From Phycisphaeraceae bacterium (GTDB lineage Bacteria; Planctomycetota; Phycisphaerae; Phycisphaerales; Phycisphaeraceae), in assembly GCA_029260595.1 (NCBI GenBank), contig JAJDCY010000024.1, positions 62,001 through 126,000 on the forward strand: a stretch of 64,000 nucleotides of DNA, given 5' to 3'. Below the pieces are notes generated by a model that worked only from the letters and a program-made list of their open reading frames with translations, ran no database searches and was not told the origin of the DNA. Shown here piece by piece: positions 1-8,664 of the stretch. The translations under genes were made by a program, and so were the position numbers. Each line of letters opens with the position of its first letter. The stretch's first letter is position 1.

Positions 1-80
1 ACGACCCGGATATGCCTCAGGCTCTGCAGGGCGCGATCCCGGTCGCCGACACAATCGACAACCCCACACTCCAGGACTGA
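1..80 (+). CDS. C-terminal end of an upstream gene, probably pilN (partial)
   Basis: Only the last 25 codons are present, read in the frame that ends in TGA at 78-80. The tail is Gln/Asp-rich and has no recognisable motif. The stop lies 4 bases before the pilO ATG at 85, so the two genes are in one operon. In pilus operons the gene directly before pilO is normally pilN, the membrane partner that forms a dimer with PilO. The identity is therefore inferred from position alone. Confidence 0.5.
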   Translation, partial: DPDMPQALQGAIPVADTIDNPTLQD

Positions 81-84
81 CGCC

Positions 85-621
85 ATGAGAATCGGTATAC
101 GCGAACTCATCTTCTTCCTGCTGCTCCTGGCGATGCCCGTGGCTGCATACCTGTTCGTCTTCGAGCCGCGTAACCAGCAGATCGAAGAGGCGATGCAGGA
201 GATCCATCAAAAGGAAGAGAAGCTCGTCCAACTCGAAGCGGCCACCCGCAACATCGCGGACCTGGGCAAAGAGATCGACCAGCTCACCGAAGCAATCTCG
301 ATGTTCGAGGAGAAGCTACCGGCCGAGCGCGAGGTCGATGTGATCCTCATGCAGGTCTGGGAGATGGCCGCGAAGCAGAGCTTGATCTCCAAGTCGATCC
401 GCACCGATAAGCCGGTCGACTCCGGTCAGTACGCCGCGCTACCGATCCCGATGACGATTGTCGGTGACTTCGATGGGTTCTATCAATTCCTGCTCGAGCT
501 TGAGAAGCTCCCGCGAATCACGCGGATCCCGAGGCTTAAACTCAAGAAAAACAAAAAATCAAACCAGGGTCAGATGGTCGCGGATTTTGTGTTGAACATC
601 TTCTTTGAAGAATTCAAATGA
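85..621 (+). CDS. pilO: PilO-like type IV pilus / type II secretion inner-membrane protein
   Basis: 178 aa. One N-terminal membrane helix (about residues 7-27, rich in Leu/Phe/Val) is followed by a coiled-coil stretch (about 30-80, with many Glu/Gln/Lys) and then a small alpha/beta domain with the PilO-like pattern GDFDGFYQFLLELEKLPRI near 128-147. PilO proteins sit in the inner membrane and, with PilN, link the cytoplasmic PilM/PilB motor to the periplasmic machinery. The gene starts with ATG at 85, just after the upstream stop, and is followed by a PilP/GspC-like protein and the motor ATPase. Length and order fit the family. The system could be a type IV pilus or a type II secretion pseudopilus; the sequence here does not decide. 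Confidence 0.8.
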   Translation: MRIGIRELIFFLLLLAMPVAAYLFVFEPRNQQIEEAMQEIHQKEEKLVQLEAATRNIADLGKEIDQLTEAISMFEEKLPAEREVDVILMQVWEMAAKQSLISKSIRTDKPVDSGQYAALPIPMTIVGDFDGFYQFLLELEKLPRITRIPRLKLKKNKKSNQGQMVADFVLNIFFEEFK

Positions 622-658
622 GTGCTCCGGCACGCCCCTGAAACCAAAGGCGTTCACT

Positions 659-1411
659 ATGGCATCGAAAGACCTGGACAACCCGATCGAAGGCATGATG
701 ACCCCGCCCGGCGACGAAAGCGAGAAGACGCTGTCGTTGATGTCCGGGGTGGTTGGTCCCGAGGGTTTGCCCGAGCCGGCGGACCTCGACCTGACGTCGA
801 TGAAGTCGTCGAGCAAGTTCTTCAGCCAGGGGACGATGTTGATTGTCATCCTGTTCCTGGTCGCGGCCGGATCACTCTACGCCATGAGAATGGGCCAGAG
901 CGATCTGAACTCCGGCATCGTCGCGAAAGATGTCGAAGCTAAGATCGAACAGGCATTGGCCAAGCTGACCAAGCCCGAGACGCTGCCGAAGGGCGACCCG
1001 TTGCTTGCCGCGAACATGGACCTGCTGCTCAACGACACCAACGATATCCTCATCATGTTCGAGAACGACCCGACCAATCAGCAGGTCCCGCTGCGGTTCG
1101 TCAAGAAGAACCCGTTCGTACTGCCGATCTACCGCAAGATTGATGAGGGTGCGAGACCGCCCAGCGAGCTCGAAGCCGAACTCGCGGCCAAGAAGCACCT
1201 GGACAACCTGAACAAGGAACTCGCCGCGTTAGACCTGCAGAGTATCGTTCAGGGTGCTCGCCCGGTTGCGATTATCAGCGGTGAGTTCTATCAGCCCGGG
1301 CAGACCGTCGGCAGCTTCACGATCCAATCTATCAGCCATCTCCAGACCGTCCTGGTGAGCGGCGAACACTCGTTCACACTAGAAATGAAAAGCAAGCAGG
1401 ACAAGAGATAA
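659..1411 (+). CDS. PilP/GspC-like membrane protein in the pilus operon
   Basis: 250 aa from ATG 659, which has AAAGG just upstream; the reading frame also allows a TTG at 605 inside pilO, judged less likely. A cytoplasmic N-terminus of about 55 residues leads to a single membrane helix (GTMLIVILFLVAAGSLYAM). A periplasmic part follows, ending in a small beta-rich segment (PVAIISGEFYQPGQTVGSF and what follows) that looks like the homology region of PilP/GspC lipoproteins and inner-membrane clamps. Its place between pilO and pilB is where such a connector is expected. No lipobox is present, so it would be anchored by its helix. Overall similarity is weak and the name is structural inference. 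Confidence 0.6.
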   Translation: MASKDLDNPIEGMMTPPGDESEKTLSLMSGVVGPEGLPEPADLDLTSMKSSSKFFSQGTMLIVILFLVAAGSLYAMRMGQSDLNSGIVAKDVEAKIEQALAKLTKPETLPKGDPLLAANMDLLLNDTNDILIMFENDPTNQQVPLRFVKKNPFVLPIYRKIDEGARPPSELEAELAAKKHLDNLNKELAALDLQSIVQGARPVAIISGEFYQPGQTVGSFTIQSISHLQTVLVSGEHSFTLEMKSKQDKR

Positions 1412-1448
1412 CGCCCGATCAAGCGCGAGGCGTCCTGCTTGATACCCA

Positions 1449-3263
1449 ATGCAAAAAGACGATCTGATCCAGTGGTTCAATGAGTCCGACGAGGGCCTCC
1501 AATCCCTCGATCAGTCGGACGAGTCGTTGAGCGACCTTTGGAAGCCTGAGGAGGCCGCCGAGGAAACCGCGGTCGGCGGCGACCTGGGCGATGTCATGCT
1601 CGCCGCCGGGTCGATCGATGGCGAGAAACTCAATAACGCCCGGTCGATCTCAAGCAAAACATCCGGCAAGTCCCTGGTCGACATCTTCTACGAGATGGGT
1701 GTGGACGAGGTCAAGATCCAGACGGCGGTCGCCTCAATCCGCGGGTTGGACTTCGAGCGGATTACCGCAGCCGAGATCGAGACTAAATACCTCAACCGCC
1801 TGTCACTCGAGTTTTGCAAATCGCACAACGTGATGCCGATCCGCACCGCGGGCAGCCGGCTGATCCTGGGGATGACCTACCCCGACAATCTGTTGATCAT
1901 CGACGAGGTCCGTCACAAGCTCGGTGTCGCGATCAAGCCGGTGGTGGTTTGTCGTAACGAGATCGTCGCGATCATTGAGTCGCTCAAGGAGGAAGAGCAG
2001 GTCGATGTCGAGGTCGACGACATCATAGGCGACATCGAAGAGGACGACGTCGAGGTTGTCGAGAGCAAAGAGGAAGATGTCGACCTCGAAAAGATGGCCG
2101 GCGAGTCGCCGGTTATCCGCTTCGTCAACTACCTGATCTTCAACGCGGTCAAAGAGGGTGCCAGCGATATCCACATCGAGCCGCAGGAGAAAAAACTCCA
2201 GGTCCGGTATCGGATCGACGGTGTGCTGTTCGAGATGATGAACCCGCCACACCAGATGCACGCGGCCATCATCTCGCGCCTCAAGATCATGTCCAACCTT
2301 GATATCTCCGAGCGGCGGTTGCCGCAGGACGGTCGCATCCGCGCGATGGTGCACGGCCGCAAGCTTGATCTGCGTCTCTCGACCCTCCCGACCGGCCAGG
2401 GTGAGAAGGCCGTGCTGCGTATCCTCGACTCGCGGTCGATCAAGGTGCCGCTGGAAAAACTCGGGATGGGCGAGGATTCGTTGCTACTCTGGACGCACCA
2501 GATCAGTCAGCCACACGGGATCATCCTGGTGACCGGCCCGACCGGTAGCGGTAAGACGACGACGCTCTACGCTTCGCTCGGCCAGATGGACAAGGTCAAG
2601 CTGAACATCTCGACGGTGGAAGACCCGATTGAATATCACCTCAACGGGATCACCCAGTGTCAGACGCATGAGCGAATCGGGATGACGTTCGCAGCCGCGC
2701 TGCGCAGCCTGCTGCGTCAGGATCCGGACGTCGTGATGGTCGGTGAAATCCGCGACTCCGAGACGGCTGTGATCGCGATCCAGGCGTCGCTGACGGGTCA
2801 CTTGGTCTTGTCTACGCTTCACACGAACGATGCACCCAGTTCGATTACGCGTCTGATTAACATCGGCGTTGAGCCGTTCCTGATCGGTGCATCAGTGAAC
2901 GCGACGCTTGCGCAGCGCCTGGTCCGAAAAATCTGTGACCATTGCAAAGTCATCAAGCCGCCTCACGAAGAGCTGGCTGACCATCTGGCGATGCACGGTA
3001 TCGCGATGGATCAGGTCTATGGCGGAGAGGGGTGCGAGAAGTGTCGTAACACCGGGTACGCCGGGCGTGTCGGTCTGTACGAGATGCTGATCCTCGATGA
3101 CGTCTTGCGCGACAAGATCACCGGCAACCCAAGCGTGACTGAGTTCCGCCGCATTTGCGTCGAGCGCGGGATGATCACGCTACGCGAGGATGGGTTTAGG
3201 AAGGTGGCGGCCGGGCTGACCACCGTTGATGAAGTCCTGCGCGTCACCGAGAGCACGATCTAG
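1449..3263 (+). CDS. pilB: Type IV pilus assembly / type II secretion ATPase (PilB/GspE family)
   Basis: 604 aa. An N-terminal GspE_N (MshEN-like) domain, about 40-180, is followed by an acidic Asp/Glu-rich linker (about 180-220) and the ATPase core. Visible motifs are Walker A GPTGSGKTTTL (about 360), an Asp box, Walker B with DPDVVMVGEIRD (about 420), the His box STLHTNDAPSSITRL (about 455), and a tetracysteine zinc site, CDHCK then CEKCRNTGYAGRVGLYE (about 495-545). These are the hallmarks of PilB/GspE extension motors, which hydrolyse ATP to drive pilin polymerisation at the inner membrane. It starts with ATG at 1449 and follows the connector gene by 37 bases. Its TAG stop is interleaved with the stop of the convergent glycosyltransferase gene. 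Confidence 0.95.
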   Translation: MQKDDLIQWFNESDEGLQSLDQSDESLSDLWKPEEAAEETAVGGDLGDVMLAAGSIDGEKLNNARSISSKTSGKSLVDIFYEMGVDEVKIQTAVASIRGLDFERITAAEIETKYLNRLSLEFCKSHNVMPIRTAGSRLILGMTYPDNLLIIDEVRHKLGVAIKPVVVCRNEIVAIIESLKEEEQVDVEVDDIIGDIEEDDVEVVESKEEDVDLEKMAGESPVIRFVNYLIFNAVKEGASDIHIEPQEKKLQVRYRIDGVLFEMMNPPHQMHAAIISRLKIMSNLDISERRLPQDGRIRAMVHGRKLDLRLSTLPTGQGEKAVLRILDSRSIKVPLEKLGMGEDSLLLWTHQISQPHGIILVTGPTGSGKTTTLYASLGQMDKVKLNISTVEDPIEYHLNGITQCQTHERIGMTFAAALRSLLRQDPDVVMVGEIRDSETAVIAIQASLTGHLVLSTLHTNDAPSSITRLINIGVEPFLIGASVNATLAQRLVRKICDHCKVIKPPHEELADHLAMHGIAMDQVYGGEGCEKCRNTGYAGRVGLYEMLILDDVLRDKITGNPSVTEFRRICVERGMITLREDGFRKVAAGLTTVDEVLRVTESTI

Positions 3264-4525
3264 GCCGCACGAAGTGTTGCGGGCCGCTCACCGTCGGCCA
3301 GTCCAGGCAGCAACCGCCCGTAAATATTGAATACCTTTGCCATGCGGTGATCGAAACTGAAGCGGCTCTCGATGCGCGCTCGAGCCAAGCGCGCGTGCGC
3401 ATCGCATCGCGCCGCGCTGGTGAGCAGTGGCGCGATCTCCGTTGGCCATGCATGCTCGCTGTTGCTCAGGATCGTGCCGCAGCGACCGTTGTCTAGCAGG
3501 TCGTGCATACCGCCAACCGGTGCGGCGGCGACCGCGACGCCCATTGACATAGCTTCAAGCACAGCGTTCGGCAGGCCTTCGGTGTGGCTGGGTAGCAACA
3601 GGAGTCGCATGGCTTCGAGGTAGGGCTTTGTGTCGGTCTGCCACCCCCAGAATCGCGTACGCGTTGCGACACCGAGTTCGGCTGCAAGCGCATGGAGGCG
3701 ATCGCGCTCAGGCCCATCGCCGACCAGATGCAACTCTGTGTCAGGATACTTCGTCGAAAGGCGAGCGAAACAGCGGATCGCGCGGTCTACTCCTTTCTCG
3801 ACACTTAGGCGGCCTATCACACCAATCACGTTTTGATCGGGTGCGATACCCAGCCGCGTGCATGCGGTCTGTGTGTCGTTTAGCCGCCGATAGTCCTCGC
3901 AATCAATACCGTTGGGGATGTAAGACAACCGAGTTTCGTCGACCTTTGCATCTCGACACGCGCCAGCGAGCGCTGGGCTGACTGCGATCACCTGATCGTA
4001 TCGACGTAGGCATGAGCGATCGATCCGTTCATAAAGACGGGTACGCCAGGTGTCACCGGTCCAGCCGTGTACCGTTGTAATCAGGTGCATCGGCCAGTAT
4101 CTACGAAGCACCAAGCCGATCGCGTTGGACTTGTAGTCGTGCGCGTGCCAGATGGTCACGCCCAACCGTTTGCAGAGCCGGTAGAGTGCGCGGATGGTTC
4201 GCGGGTCAGCAGGGCCGGACTCAGGTATTTCATGCAGCCGAAAGCCGACTCGTTGGGCCCTGGCGCGGAGGGTTTCGATCCCGGTATCGCCGCGCGGATG
4301 GATGTAGGCGGCCGCCATGCGCGCATTGTGGGGGTCAGCGTACGCTGCGGAATTGAGAATCGTTTTGTCCGGGCCTCCACCACTGCCGGTCACGACCCGG
4401 GTGTGAAGGATGACCGGCGTGGTGGCATCGGCGGTCGCCAGACGTGGCTGGGGAGGAACAGGCGATATCTCGGCAACGATGCCTGCGGAATCGAAGTCAG
4501 CGGTGATGGTCGATGTCCGTGTCAT
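3260..4525 (-). CDS. Glycosyltransferase family 4 (GT-B)
   Basis: 421 aa. The protein has a GT-B fold layout: an N-terminal acceptor half with HTRVVTGSGGGPDKTI (about 41-56) and a C-terminal nucleotide-sugar half with GRLSVEKGVDRAIRCF (about 238-253), a GWQTD segment, and the E-x7-E motif in HTEGLPNAVLEAMSMGVAVA (about 318-337). Such enzymes transfer a sugar from an NDP-sugar donor with retention of configuration, usually in lipopolysaccharide or exopolysaccharide assembly at the cytoplasmic membrane face. It is the last gene of a tight minus-strand operon and starts 12 bases after the radical SAM gene. Donor and acceptor cannot be read from the sequence. Confidence 0.9.
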   Translation of the reverse strand: MTRTSTITADFDSAGIVAEISPVPPQPRLATADATTPVILHTRVVTGSGGGPDKTILNSAAYADPHNARMAAAYIHPRGDTGIETLRARAQRVGFRLHEIPESGPADPRTIRALYRLCKRLGVTIWHAHDYKSNAIGLVLRRYWPMHLITTVHGWTGDTWRTRLYERIDRSCLRRYDQVIAVSPALAGACRDAKVDETRLSYIPNGIDCEDYRRLNDTQTACTRLGIAPDQNVIGVIGRLSVEKGVDRAIRCFARLSTKYPDTELHLVGDGPERDRLHALAAELGVATRTRFWGWQTDTKPYLEAMRLLLLPSHTEGLPNAVLEAMSMGVAVAAAPVGGMHDLLDNGRCGTILSNSEHAWPTEIAPLLTSAARCDAHARLARARIESRFSFDHRMAKVFNIYGRLLPGLADGERPATLRAA

Positions 4526-4537
4526 GGGACCGTTTCG

Positions 4538-5761
4538 CTACACCATGAATCCGGGGCAGGTGGCGCAGGGGTTGTCTTTGGCCTGATCGTCAGTGAGTTT
4601 CTTCTTGAAGCTGCGCCGCGCCATGCGGTAGGTCGGGCCGTTCCAGATCTTTCCGAACGGCTGCGTCAAGGCATTGCCCATGTCTTCGCTCGGGTCAAAC
4701 GAGCCGCAGCAGGTCACGACGGTCCCGTCCCAGTTGATCACGCTCGATCGCCACGGCCATGAGCAGTCGAACAGCTTGTTCCCGTTGAATTGCTCGGGAT
4801 CGTAATCGCCTTCAAGCATCCGCCGGTAGGGCTCGAGCACGTACTGCTCGTCGGTCGGCAGCCACTCAGTTAAGTGCTTGCGTGTCTTCTTGGCGAGCAG
4901 GTCGGGGGCCAGGCCCAGCGGCTGGAGTTTGCTGTCATGATCCAGGAAGCGGGTATTCATCGCGGCGGTGGAGAATACGGCGCGGCAGCCCAACTCCTCA
5001 GCTAGAGATTCAAAGGCCGCACGTTCGTGCTCGTTGTGCCGGGTCACGACGAAGTTCAGTTGGATGACCGGGGTTGCGCTGCCGAGGCGGTCCCGAGTCG
5101 CGACGAGGTGGCGGACCTTTGCTAGCGCATCGGCGAAGCTCTTGCCGGGCTGATAGATCTCGAACGTCTCCTGCGATGCCCCATGCAGTGAGCAGGTCAT
5201 CATGTCCAGCCCGCTGCGGACCAGCGCTTCGGCTTGCCCCTTGTCGGGCTTGAACGCGTGCAGGTTGGAACTGACGTATGTCCAGATCCCACGGTCGTGC
5301 GCGTAGCGGATCATGTCGTAGATCTCAGGCACGATCAGCGGGTCACCCCACATCGACAGGTCCAGGCCAAACAGGGTTCGGCGCACCTGCCCGATCAGAT
5401 TCTTGTAGCTGTCGAACGACATCTTCCCCTTCGGGCGGCCCTCGAGCCCGATTCCGGTTGGGCAGAGCTGGCAGTGGGTGTTGCAGATGTTCGTTGACTC
5501 GATCTTCATGTTGTACGGGCGACCGAATACGCGCTCAGTCTTCAGCCTGAACTGGATATTGACCAATGCCATGTTGGCCAGCTTGGTGACAGTGAGATAG
5601 CGCCGGTTGCGCCAGACATAAAACACTCCGCGCGCTACGTAGTCGACCGCGCCGAGTGCCGCGGAGACAGCGCGTGGTGTGGCGTCACGCCGCTTGAGGT
5701 TGCCGGTCAGGCGCACGGTGCGGGCGAGGTTTCTGTCGACGGTTAGGCTGAGCGTGCTCAT
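4538..5761 (-). CDS. Radical SAM / SPASM domain protein
   Basis: 407 aa from ATG 5761; the frame is open further upstream, but that part overlaps the neighbouring gene. The radical SAM CX3CX2C cluster is ESTNICNTHCQLCPTG (about 88-103). The C-terminal SPASM-type part carries DCSWPW (about 330), GTVVTCCGSFD (about 345) and a final CATCPGF, enough cysteines for a second iron-sulfur cluster. Radical SAM/SPASM enzymes make a 5'-deoxyadenosyl radical and often modify peptides, sugars or cofactors. Lying between an O-ligase-like gene and GT4, it may modify a glycan or glycan precursor, but no substrate is visible. Confidence 0.88.
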   Translation of the reverse strand: MSTLSLTVDRNLARTVRLTGNLKRRDATPRAVSAALGAVDYVARGVFYVWRNRRYLTVTKLANMALVNIQFRLKTERVFGRPYNMKIESTNICNTHCQLCPTGIGLEGRPKGKMSFDSYKNLIGQVRRTLFGLDLSMWGDPLIVPEIYDMIRYAHDRGIWTYVSSNLHAFKPDKGQAEALVRSGLDMMTCSLHGASQETFEIYQPGKSFADALAKVRHLVATRDRLGSATPVIQLNFVVTRHNEHERAAFESLAEELGCRAVFSTAAMNTRFLDHDSKLQPLGLAPDLLAKKTRKHLTEWLPTDEQYVLEPYRRMLEGDYDPEQFNGNKLFDCSWPWRSSVINWDGTVVTCCGSFDPSEDMGNALTQPFGKIWNGPTYRMARRSFKKKLTDDQAKDNPCATCPGFMV

Positions 5762-5787
5762 GGCTGGGGTCAAGCCTTCTCTAGGCG

Positions 5788-7209
5788 TTAGACGGTGGTG
5801 ACTGGCCCACGGCCGGATCGTCTGGGTATTGTGAAGGTGGGTGTCGGGGTGTCGTCGACCGTTTGTGCGGCCAGGTGCGGTGCGTGCTTGGTAAAGTGGT
5901 CTCTCGCGATCCCGGGGAACACGCCTGCCACGACGAGCAACAGCCACGGAAGCTCGACGACCTCAAGCGACAAGAACACGCCGCCAAACGCGAACGTGAT
6001 CAGGCTGGCCTGGAATCCGAGCGCGAGGCGTTCGATGTCGCTAGCGTCCTCGATGACTCGCGGGTCCGTCGCGGAGTTCAGTTGGTAGAGGCACCGGCGT
6101 CGGGTGTGCCCCAGGTAGTTGAGAGCCAGGATGAGCATCGTGATGTACACCCCGGCCGTGAGGATGCCTGAGTCCGCCGCGACCTGCAGGTACTGGCTGT
6201 GGATGGTTCGGCCTTGCCGGTCCGCACCGTAGTTGTGCAGGTACTGGTTGGAGTTACGAATCCCCTGCCCCGTGAACGGCTTATCCCAGGTCACCTGCCA
6301 CGCGGCCGCCCAGCTATCCAGGCGCGACTGTGCGCTGCCGTCGGTGTTAAATTCAGCGGTGGACATAAACCGATCACGGATCTCCTGCCCGGCCAACACC
6401 GAGACCGCGATGCATAGTGCCACCGCAATTGTTACTGCTCGCAGGCGTGGTCGGTAGTGCAACAACAACCAGAACACCCCGACGGAAGCGGAAATCATCG
6501 CGCCACGCGAATAGCTCATCAGAACGGCGTGGAGGATGAACAAACCGAAGAGCCAACTCATCACTCGCTGCCACTTGTGCTTGGCGGTGATCCCGAACAC
6601 GAACGCGAAGGGGAGTCCCATCGACAGGACGAGTCCCGCGCCGTTGTTGTCCAGGCCGTTGTATCCCTTGTGGAAAATCGTAAGCCGGCCATCGAACAGG
6701 TAGAGGTAGTTGAACTCCCACGAGATGTACCCGAGGGTGACGAGCACCATGGCTGCGATCGTGCGGACGTGCCACATGCGAGTTACGACCAACGACGTGA
6801 CCAGAGCCATCAGAAGTACCTTGCCGTACTCGATGCCCCATCGCTGTGCGGTCGCCGTGTCGTGTGCGGTGATCGTGCTGAGTGTTAGCAGTACCACGTA
6901 GACGCCGATCAGGATTGCAATGAGATTGATGCGAGAGAAGCGGAACACTCGTGACGAGTGAAGCACGACGGAAAACAGGGCGACAAGGGCGGCGATCATC
7001 GACCAGCGCACCTCGAACGGGAGAGCCCACTCCCACAGGTAGTGGGGACGCAGCACGGCAAGCGTGTAGTAGAGCATCACACCCCAGAACGGCTCGAAGA
7101 ACGCACCGATACTGCCAGCGCCCATCAGGAGTATTAGAGCTAGCAATTGCTTCATCGGGAATAGCCCAAGTATGCCTGTGATCCAGTCACCCAGCGTGTC
7201 TTTCCACAC
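5788..7209 (-). CDS. O-antigen ligase / Wzy-like membrane protein, exosortase-associated O-ligase type
   Basis: 473 aa, GTG start at 7209, with about 11 hydrophobic segments. The N-terminus, with FWGVMLYYTLAVLRPHYLWEW after the first helices, resembles the putative O-glycosylation ligases that accompany exosortase/PEP-CTERM systems. The central periplasmic loop has the Wzy_C-like features SYSRGAMISASVGVFWLLL and GQGIRNSNQYLHNYG with HSQYLQ (about 315-345), the region that holds the catalytic residues of O-antigen ligases and polymerases. It would join glycan chains on the periplasmic side of the membrane. A PEP-CTERM protein is encoded in the same window at 57806-58585, which supports the exosortase link, but no exosortase is seen here. 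It could equally be a polysaccharide polymerase. Confidence 0.78.
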   Translation of the reverse strand: MWKDTLGDWITGILGLFPMKQLLALILLMGAGSIGAFFEPFWGVMLYYTLAVLRPHYLWEWALPFEVRWSMIAALVALFSVVLHSSRVFRFSRINLIAILIGVYVVLLTLSTITAHDTATAQRWGIEYGKVLLMALVTSLVVTRMWHVRTIAAMVLVTLGYISWEFNYLYLFDGRLTIFHKGYNGLDNNGAGLVLSMGLPFAFVFGITAKHKWQRVMSWLFGLFILHAVLMSYSRGAMISASVGVFWLLLHYRPRLRAVTIAVALCIAVSVLAGQEIRDRFMSTAEFNTDGSAQSRLDSWAAAWQVTWDKPFTGQGIRNSNQYLHNYGADRQGRTIHSQYLQVAADSGILTAGVYITMLILALNYLGHTRRRCLYQLNSATDPRVIEDASDIERLALGFQASLITFAFGGVFLSLEVVELPWLLLVVAGVFPGIARDHFTKHAPHLAAQTVDDTPTPTFTIPRRSGRGPVTTV

Positions 7210-7246
7210 TGTTGCCCCCTTGAGTCTTACCCCGTGTCCGCCGGGG

Positions 7247-8497
7247 TCACGCCGCTTTGGCCAGGCCTGTCGGAATCGGATCCCGGCCGGCCGGCCTGAT
7301 CATCGCGCTAACACGTTCGATTGCGTCGATTGCCTCTTCAGTTGATACGGCCTGTACGCATCGGTCCGCCTGGTCGCAGACGCGCTTGTAACACGGTGCA
7401 CAACTAACGTTGGCGACGAGCTTCTCTCCGCAGCCGAACAGATCGATCTCTTGTTCGCACGTTGGTCCGATATAGGCCACGACGCCGAGGTCCAGTGCGA
7501 TGGCGACGTGCATGGCCATTGTGTCACCGGTCAGAAGCACGTCGCAAGAGCCGACGAGTGACGCGAAAGTCTGTTCATCGTGGTGCGTGCCCGCGTCGAT
7601 CAAGTACCCGCTACCGACCAGCGCGGGCAGCGCCCGTGTGATCTGGTCGATGATGGGCCGCTCGCGCTGCCCGCCCAGGAGCAGCATCTGGCCGGGGCCG
7701 TCACCATCGGCTCGCTTGCGGATGAGGTCGATGATCCAGTCCGCCGGCCACATCTTGTTGGCGAAGGTGTCGCCGGAGCCGACGTTGATCCCCAGCGTCG
7801 GTTCGGAATCGGACCACCCGCGGTCGTGCAGGTAGCGGCGCGCCGCGTCGCGCGCCGTGGTCGGCAGGTGCAAACGGTAGCGCTCGCCACGGTAGGTGTA
7901 TCCCAGTGCATCGTAGATCAGTCGCGGGTAGCTCTTCGTGTTTCGGCTGAACTTCAGGTCGTCGCTCAGGCCGAGCTCGAAGTAGCGGACAGCGTCCTGG
8001 TCGGCCGGGACGGGCGTGCCGTGGGCGCTCAGGCTGATGCCTAAGCGAGTCGACGCTCGCAGCGAGCCGGCCAGAGCACACGGCTCGGCTTCCTTGTCGA
8101 GGTTAATGACCACATCGAACGACTCGCGCGGCAGGACCGAGGCGGTGACCGGATCGATCGGCATCAACCGATCGACCATCGGGTGCCCGGACAGCATGCG
8201 GCAGGCGTTGGGTTTAGTGACCCAGGTGATCTGGCCGTCGGGGTATCGCCGCCGCAACTCGGGGAGGATGCAAAGTGTGCGAATCACGTCGCCCAGCGCA
8301 CCGATCTTGATCACGCAGATTCGGCTGGTGTATGGCTGGTAGTGGGTGCAGCCGGTGCAGAGGCGGTTGTGGATGCAAGGCCGATCGCCGCGGTAGTGTT
8401 TGCAGTCCGGCGCAATCGATTCGGTAGGTGTGGAGCCGTGTGTGTGGCCAACTATCACACGTTGAGGCTCGGGATTTGGATAGATCGACAACGCCAT
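7247..8497 (-). CDS. Glycosyltransferase family 9 (heptosyltransferase-like) with N-terminal cysteine cluster
   Basis: 416 aa. From about residue 60 it follows the GT9/ADP-heptose transferase pattern: VIKIGALGDVIRTLCILPEL (about 62-81), a central Rossmann switch, GINVGSGDTFANKMWP (about 238-253), and the C-terminal LTGDTMAMHVAIALDLGVVA segment (about 327-346). The first 60 residues are unusual, with cysteines at about 32, 40, 46 and 49 (CKHYRGDRPC, CTGC) that could bind metal. More cysteines appear at SCAPCYKRVCDQADRC near 365-380. It is the first gene of the glycan operon. GT9 enzymes add heptose to lipid A core; the donor here is unknown. Confidence 0.87.
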   Translation of the reverse strand: MALSIYPNPEPQRVIVGHTHGSTPTESIAPDCKHYRGDRPCIHNRLCTGCTHYQPYTSRICVIKIGALGDVIRTLCILPELRRRYPDGQITWVTKPNACRMLSGHPMVDRLMPIDPVTASVLPRESFDVVINLDKEAEPCALAGSLRASTRLGISLSAHGTPVPADQDAVRYFELGLSDDLKFSRNTKSYPRLIYDALGYTYRGERYRLHLPTTARDAARRYLHDRGWSDSEPTLGINVGSGDTFANKMWPADWIIDLIRKRADGDGPGQMLLLGGQRERPIIDQITRALPALVGSGYLIDAGTHHDEQTFASLVGSCDVLLTGDTMAMHVAIALDLGVVAYIGPTCEQEIDLFGCGEKLVANVSCAPCYKRVCDQADRCVQAVSTEEAIDAIERVSAMIRPAGRDPIPTGLAKAA

Positions 8498-8664
8498 GAT
8501 ACAGCCTGCTCGCCGGGATCGAGGGACGGGAAATCCGAGTCCCTACATCCGTTATGGTCGGCATAGGCGTTACAGGACTTAAACTCAGAACCCGCGCAGT
8601 ATCGGATCGGACACCGTTATTGGACCGTGCTGCTGAAGAATGAAATGGATAGGGAGCCCCGTCC

